A stretch of 64,000 nucleotides of DNA. It comes from Orthonyx spaldingii. Lineage: Eukaryota > Chordata > Aves > Passeriformes > Orthonychidae. The stretch covers positions 1 to 64,000 of the forward strand of contig VZTJ01004568.1 in the NCBI GenBank assembly GCA_013397795.1, in the 5' to 3' direction. Positions 62,101 to 64,000 of this stretch are shown piece by piece; the first letter of the stretch is position 1; each line of letters starts with the position of its first letter. The notes under the pieces were generated by a model. The model searched no databases and had not been told where the DNA came from. It worked only from the letters and a program-made list of their open reading frames with translations. Both the position numbers and the translations under genes were made by a program.

Positions 62101-63680
62101 TTACTTGAGTAGTTACCAAGTAGTTCAATGCTACAGGAAAGAAAACACTTCTTTAGAAAAACAGGTTAGATGATGGATTAGAAATTCTTAATGGTTACTT
62201 TCGTGCTGTACATTTTTATATAGCTTTGATGAGGTTTTCTTTTAGTCCTATGAGGTGCATGTGTATGCATATATGTGGATAGATATGTATACACTGTACT
62301 GTGCTGAAAACAGTTTGTTTGCAGTGTTATATTCAACTCAACTTTAAAAAATGCATGAGGTACACAACTGTTTGTTTTCGGGGTGCTTCTGGACTTAATT
62401 TTTAAGGTCTTAAAGGATACTATTGCTTTGAGAGTTTGTTGATTTAGTTATACGTAAATGTTGGGGGCTATAGATTACAGTTTATGGTACAGTTATCCAA
62501 AATAATATCTTTTCTTGGTCATTTAGTGTTCTGAATTACAGGAAATGTTCTTGTATTGTGTTTGCTGGCAAAATTTGGATGATGGTGCCAGGGGCTGCAG
62601 AGGTAGCCTCTGTGAGAGGAGGCCAGGGGCTGCCTGGACATGGCTGGTTCCACTGCAGGGCACAGCACAGCCATTCGAGAAGCTGGCAGTGTCTCTCTTG
62701 AGAGCAGTATGAGAAAGGGCATAACTCTGCACAGTGGAGTGTAAAAGGGGGGCGACTGTGAAAACCTGTGAACACCTGGGGCAAAGAAGAAGGAACAGGG
62801 GTAAGTTCTCCAGAGAACTCCCCACCAGAGCCGGCAATTTCCTGCAGTCCATGGAGTGGACCACACTGAAGCTACTCACACTACCGTCCATGGAGGGTCC
62901 CATCCAGAAGCAGCTTCTCAGGGAACTGACCTGTGGAGAGCCCATGCAGAGCCCAGAGCAGGTCTCCATTGTAGGAGCTGTGGCCTGTGCAGGACCCATG
63001 ATTGAAGCAGTTCTTGAAGGTCCCATCCTGGGCAGGGGAAAAATAGCATCAGAGAGGGACTTTTCAGGAACTGACTTCAGCTCCTCTACTTCTCATTTCC
63101 CTGCACCACTCGGGTGGGGGAAGACAGGTAGAGGAGCTGGAAATGAAGTGGTACGGTTGAGTTTGTGAAAAAAAAGAGACTGGGAGAGGTGTTTTTGATT
63201 TGATCCTTATTTTCCAGCTCTGTTTTAACTATTTCCAAGTCAAATCTGGCTTGCCCATGATAGTGACCTCTATCTTGACTTAACGAGCTTTTCATCTTAT
63301 TTTCTTTCCCAGTCTTGTCAAGGAGGGGAATTGACAGTGGTTAGATGGGCATCTGCTAGCCATCCAGGATCAAGCCACCACAGTCCTTTCATTTTATCAA
63401 ACTTCAAGTGTGGTTCTTTATTATGCAGATGTTTCTTTGAACAATATATTTATTGAAGTGATGATAACATTGTTCTTCATTTGTTATAAAGGAAAACCAA
63501 CTATATTATGACCCAGCAACTGGAATTTATTATTACTGTGATGTGGAAAGCGGCCGATACCAGTTTCATTCACGAGTGGATCTGCAGTCTTACCAGGCCT
63601 CTGGTACTAGGCACAGCAAGGATAAAAAGGGGAAAAAGAAGAGAAAAGAACCAGAGTGGATTGCTGCAGATGAGTATAAG
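58913..63680 (+). CDS. AGGF1: angiogenic factor with G-patch and FHA domains 1, 5' part
   Basis: AGGF1 is a nuclear and secreted protein first described as an angiogenic factor; its OCRE and G-patch domains suggest a role with RNA-processing complexes. The window holds five exons (58913-59100, 60086-60182, 60651-60856, 61574-61720, 63492-63680); the rest, including the FHA and G-patch domains, lies past the right edge. The N-terminus is a charged coiled coil (AALQEELSECRAQLERVRRR and following). It is followed by SSVEVQTED, a tyrosine-rich DYYYYENYY segment and an acidic stretch. Then comes SLAESLRAAAEAAVSQTGF and the OCRE aromatic repeats (YDENTGLYYDHSTGFYY, LYYDPATGIYYYCD, then SGRYQFHSRVD). 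A lysine-rich basic run (KDKKGKKKRK) ends exon 5. The ATG at 58913 is out of frame with the coiled coil unless one base is missing near the N at 58941. Confidence 0.93.
59452..59783 (+). mobile_element. CR1 LINE 3' end in AGGF1 intron 1
   Basis: The plus-strand 3' part of a CR1 element contains GTTTTAGATTGGATATCAGA, AGGCTCCTCAGAGAAGTGGT and GAGTTGGACTCCATGATCCT. It ends in GTGGTTCTGTGG near 59783. Its final about 60 bases resemble the tail of the SINE at 29.35 kb. It is only about 300 bases upstream of exon 2 and in the sense direction. Confidence 0.85.
60086..60182 (+). CDS. AGGF1: AGGF1 exon 2
   Basis: This exon encodes the end of the coiled coil (VEELTKEIHNRKEKD) and the conserved SSVEVQTED motif, 32 codons plus one base. 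The acceptor is TTTCTTTCAG and the donor GTAGAG at 60183. Confidence 0.93.
60651..60856 (+). CDS. AGGF1: AGGF1 exon 3, weak donor
   Basis: This exon encodes the tyrosine-rich and acidic linker from DYYYYENYY to ENFVQNSQ. The acceptor has a strong pyrimidine tract ending CCCTGCAG. The donor is CACAG then GTTTTT at 60857, a poor match to the consensus, but the join to exon 4 is in frame and reproduces the family sequence order. Confidence 0.87.
61574..61720 (+). CDS. AGGF1: AGGF1 exon 4 (first half of OCRE)
   Basis: This exon encodes 49 codons, including SLAESLRAAAEAAVSQTGF and the first OCRE repeats. The acceptor is TTATCAG at 61573 and the donor GTAAGG at 61721. Both ends are in phase 0, so the exon could be skipped without shifting the frame. 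Confidence 0.95.
62570..63382 (+). mobile_element. ERVL-like LTR in AGGF1 intron 4
   Basis: The left part has GCCTCTGTGAGAGGAGGCCA. The middle has repeated GGTCCCATCC and ATGGAG words, like the LTR at 34.1-35.1 kb. The right part has TTATTTTCCAGCTCTG, CTTAACGAGCTTTTCATCTT and a terminal CCATCCAGGATCAAGCCACC. The right end lies about 110 bases before exon 5. Orientation matches the gene. No internal retroviral sequence is seen, so it is likely a solo LTR. The boundaries and target duplication were not resolved. Confidence 0.65.
63492..63680 (+). CDS. AGGF1: AGGF1 exon 5 (second half of OCRE, basic run)
   Basis: This exon encodes 63 codons: ENQLYYDPATGIYYYCD, then SGRYQFHSRVDLQSY and a lysine-rich run. 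The acceptor is ATAAAG at 63491, with a poor pyrimidine tract (TTTGTTATAAAG). The donor is GTAACT at 63681. Confidence 0.94.
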
Positions 63681-64000
63681 GTAACTTCAGAACTGACAGA
63701 GAGAAAATGTGAAATCTGTTGGGTTTTTTTCCATGATGCAACTTACAGGGACTTCGTTTTATGCAGAGAATATATGCTTATTTTTTGAACTATTTAAACA
63801 TACTTAAACTATATACAGCAGGTTGCTAACATGTAGTTAGTGTTCAAATAACTTTCCCATTGAGTGATTAAGGATGAAGCTTTCAACTTGGATCCCCTCG
63901 CTTTTTCAATATTTTTTTATTACTATCTAACTGTAAAGGAATCTAAAACAGTGAAGTTTTTTGATGAGCAGGCACACTAGAATGAATTCAGTGTTGTGTG
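63681..64000 (+). other. AGGF1 intron 5 (start)
   Basis: AT-rich sequence after the exon 5 donor with no further exon before the window edge. The gene continues to the right. Confidence 0.7.

Overview
The window reads as part of a bird chromosome, probably a passerine. Two lines of evidence support this: (i) three split genes in an order and orientation known from vertebrates, S100Z - CRHBP - AGGF1, all on the + strand; (ii) an avian repeat content of many 5'- or 3'-truncated CR1 LINE fragments, a tRNA-Ile-like SINE with a CR1-type tail, and ERVL-like long terminal repeats of the type common in songbird genomes. There is no sign of bacterial, viral or CRISPR architecture. Most open reading frames in the window are chance frames in intergenic, intronic or repeat DNA.

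Layout. Positions 1-1083 are upstream or 5'-UTR-intron sequence of S100Z. The complete S100Z coding sequence lies in two exons (1101-1241 and 2387-2545; 99 residues). About 12.7 kb of intergenic DNA follows, with low-complexity tracts, a possible old LTR (about 13060-13640) and AT-rich blocks that could be regulatory. CRHBP then spans 15377-24478 in seven exons with a TATA box at 15271. It encodes a complete 322-residue secreted protein with all ten structural cysteines. CR1 fragments sit in its introns 3 and 4.

From 24.5 to 58.5 kb the DNA is intergenic and repeat-bearing: CR1 pieces (26.0-27.2, 29.6-30.2, 31.4-31.6, 43.1-43.45, 45.84 and 46.03 kb), a tRNA-derived SINE (29.35-29.49 kb), and an ERVL-like LTR with a decayed internal region (34.1-36.0 kb). 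A CpG island at about 58.54-59.28 kb carries the AGGF1 promoter and first exon. Five exons of AGGF1 follow, up to the OCRE domain, and the gene continues beyond the right edge. A second ERVL-like LTR lies in AGGF1 intron 4, in the sense direction, just upstream of exon 5.

The three genes do not form a pathway: S100Z is a calcium sensor, CRHBP a secreted antagonist of corticotropin-releasing hormone, and AGGF1 an angiogenic or nuclear OCRE/FHA/G-patch protein. Their shared strand and order reflect conserved synteny. I found no convincing new biological system. The items most worth checking are the frame break in AGGF1 exon 1 at an ambiguous base, the weak exon 3 donor, the LTR next to AGGF1 exon 5, and the SINE/CR1 shared tail.
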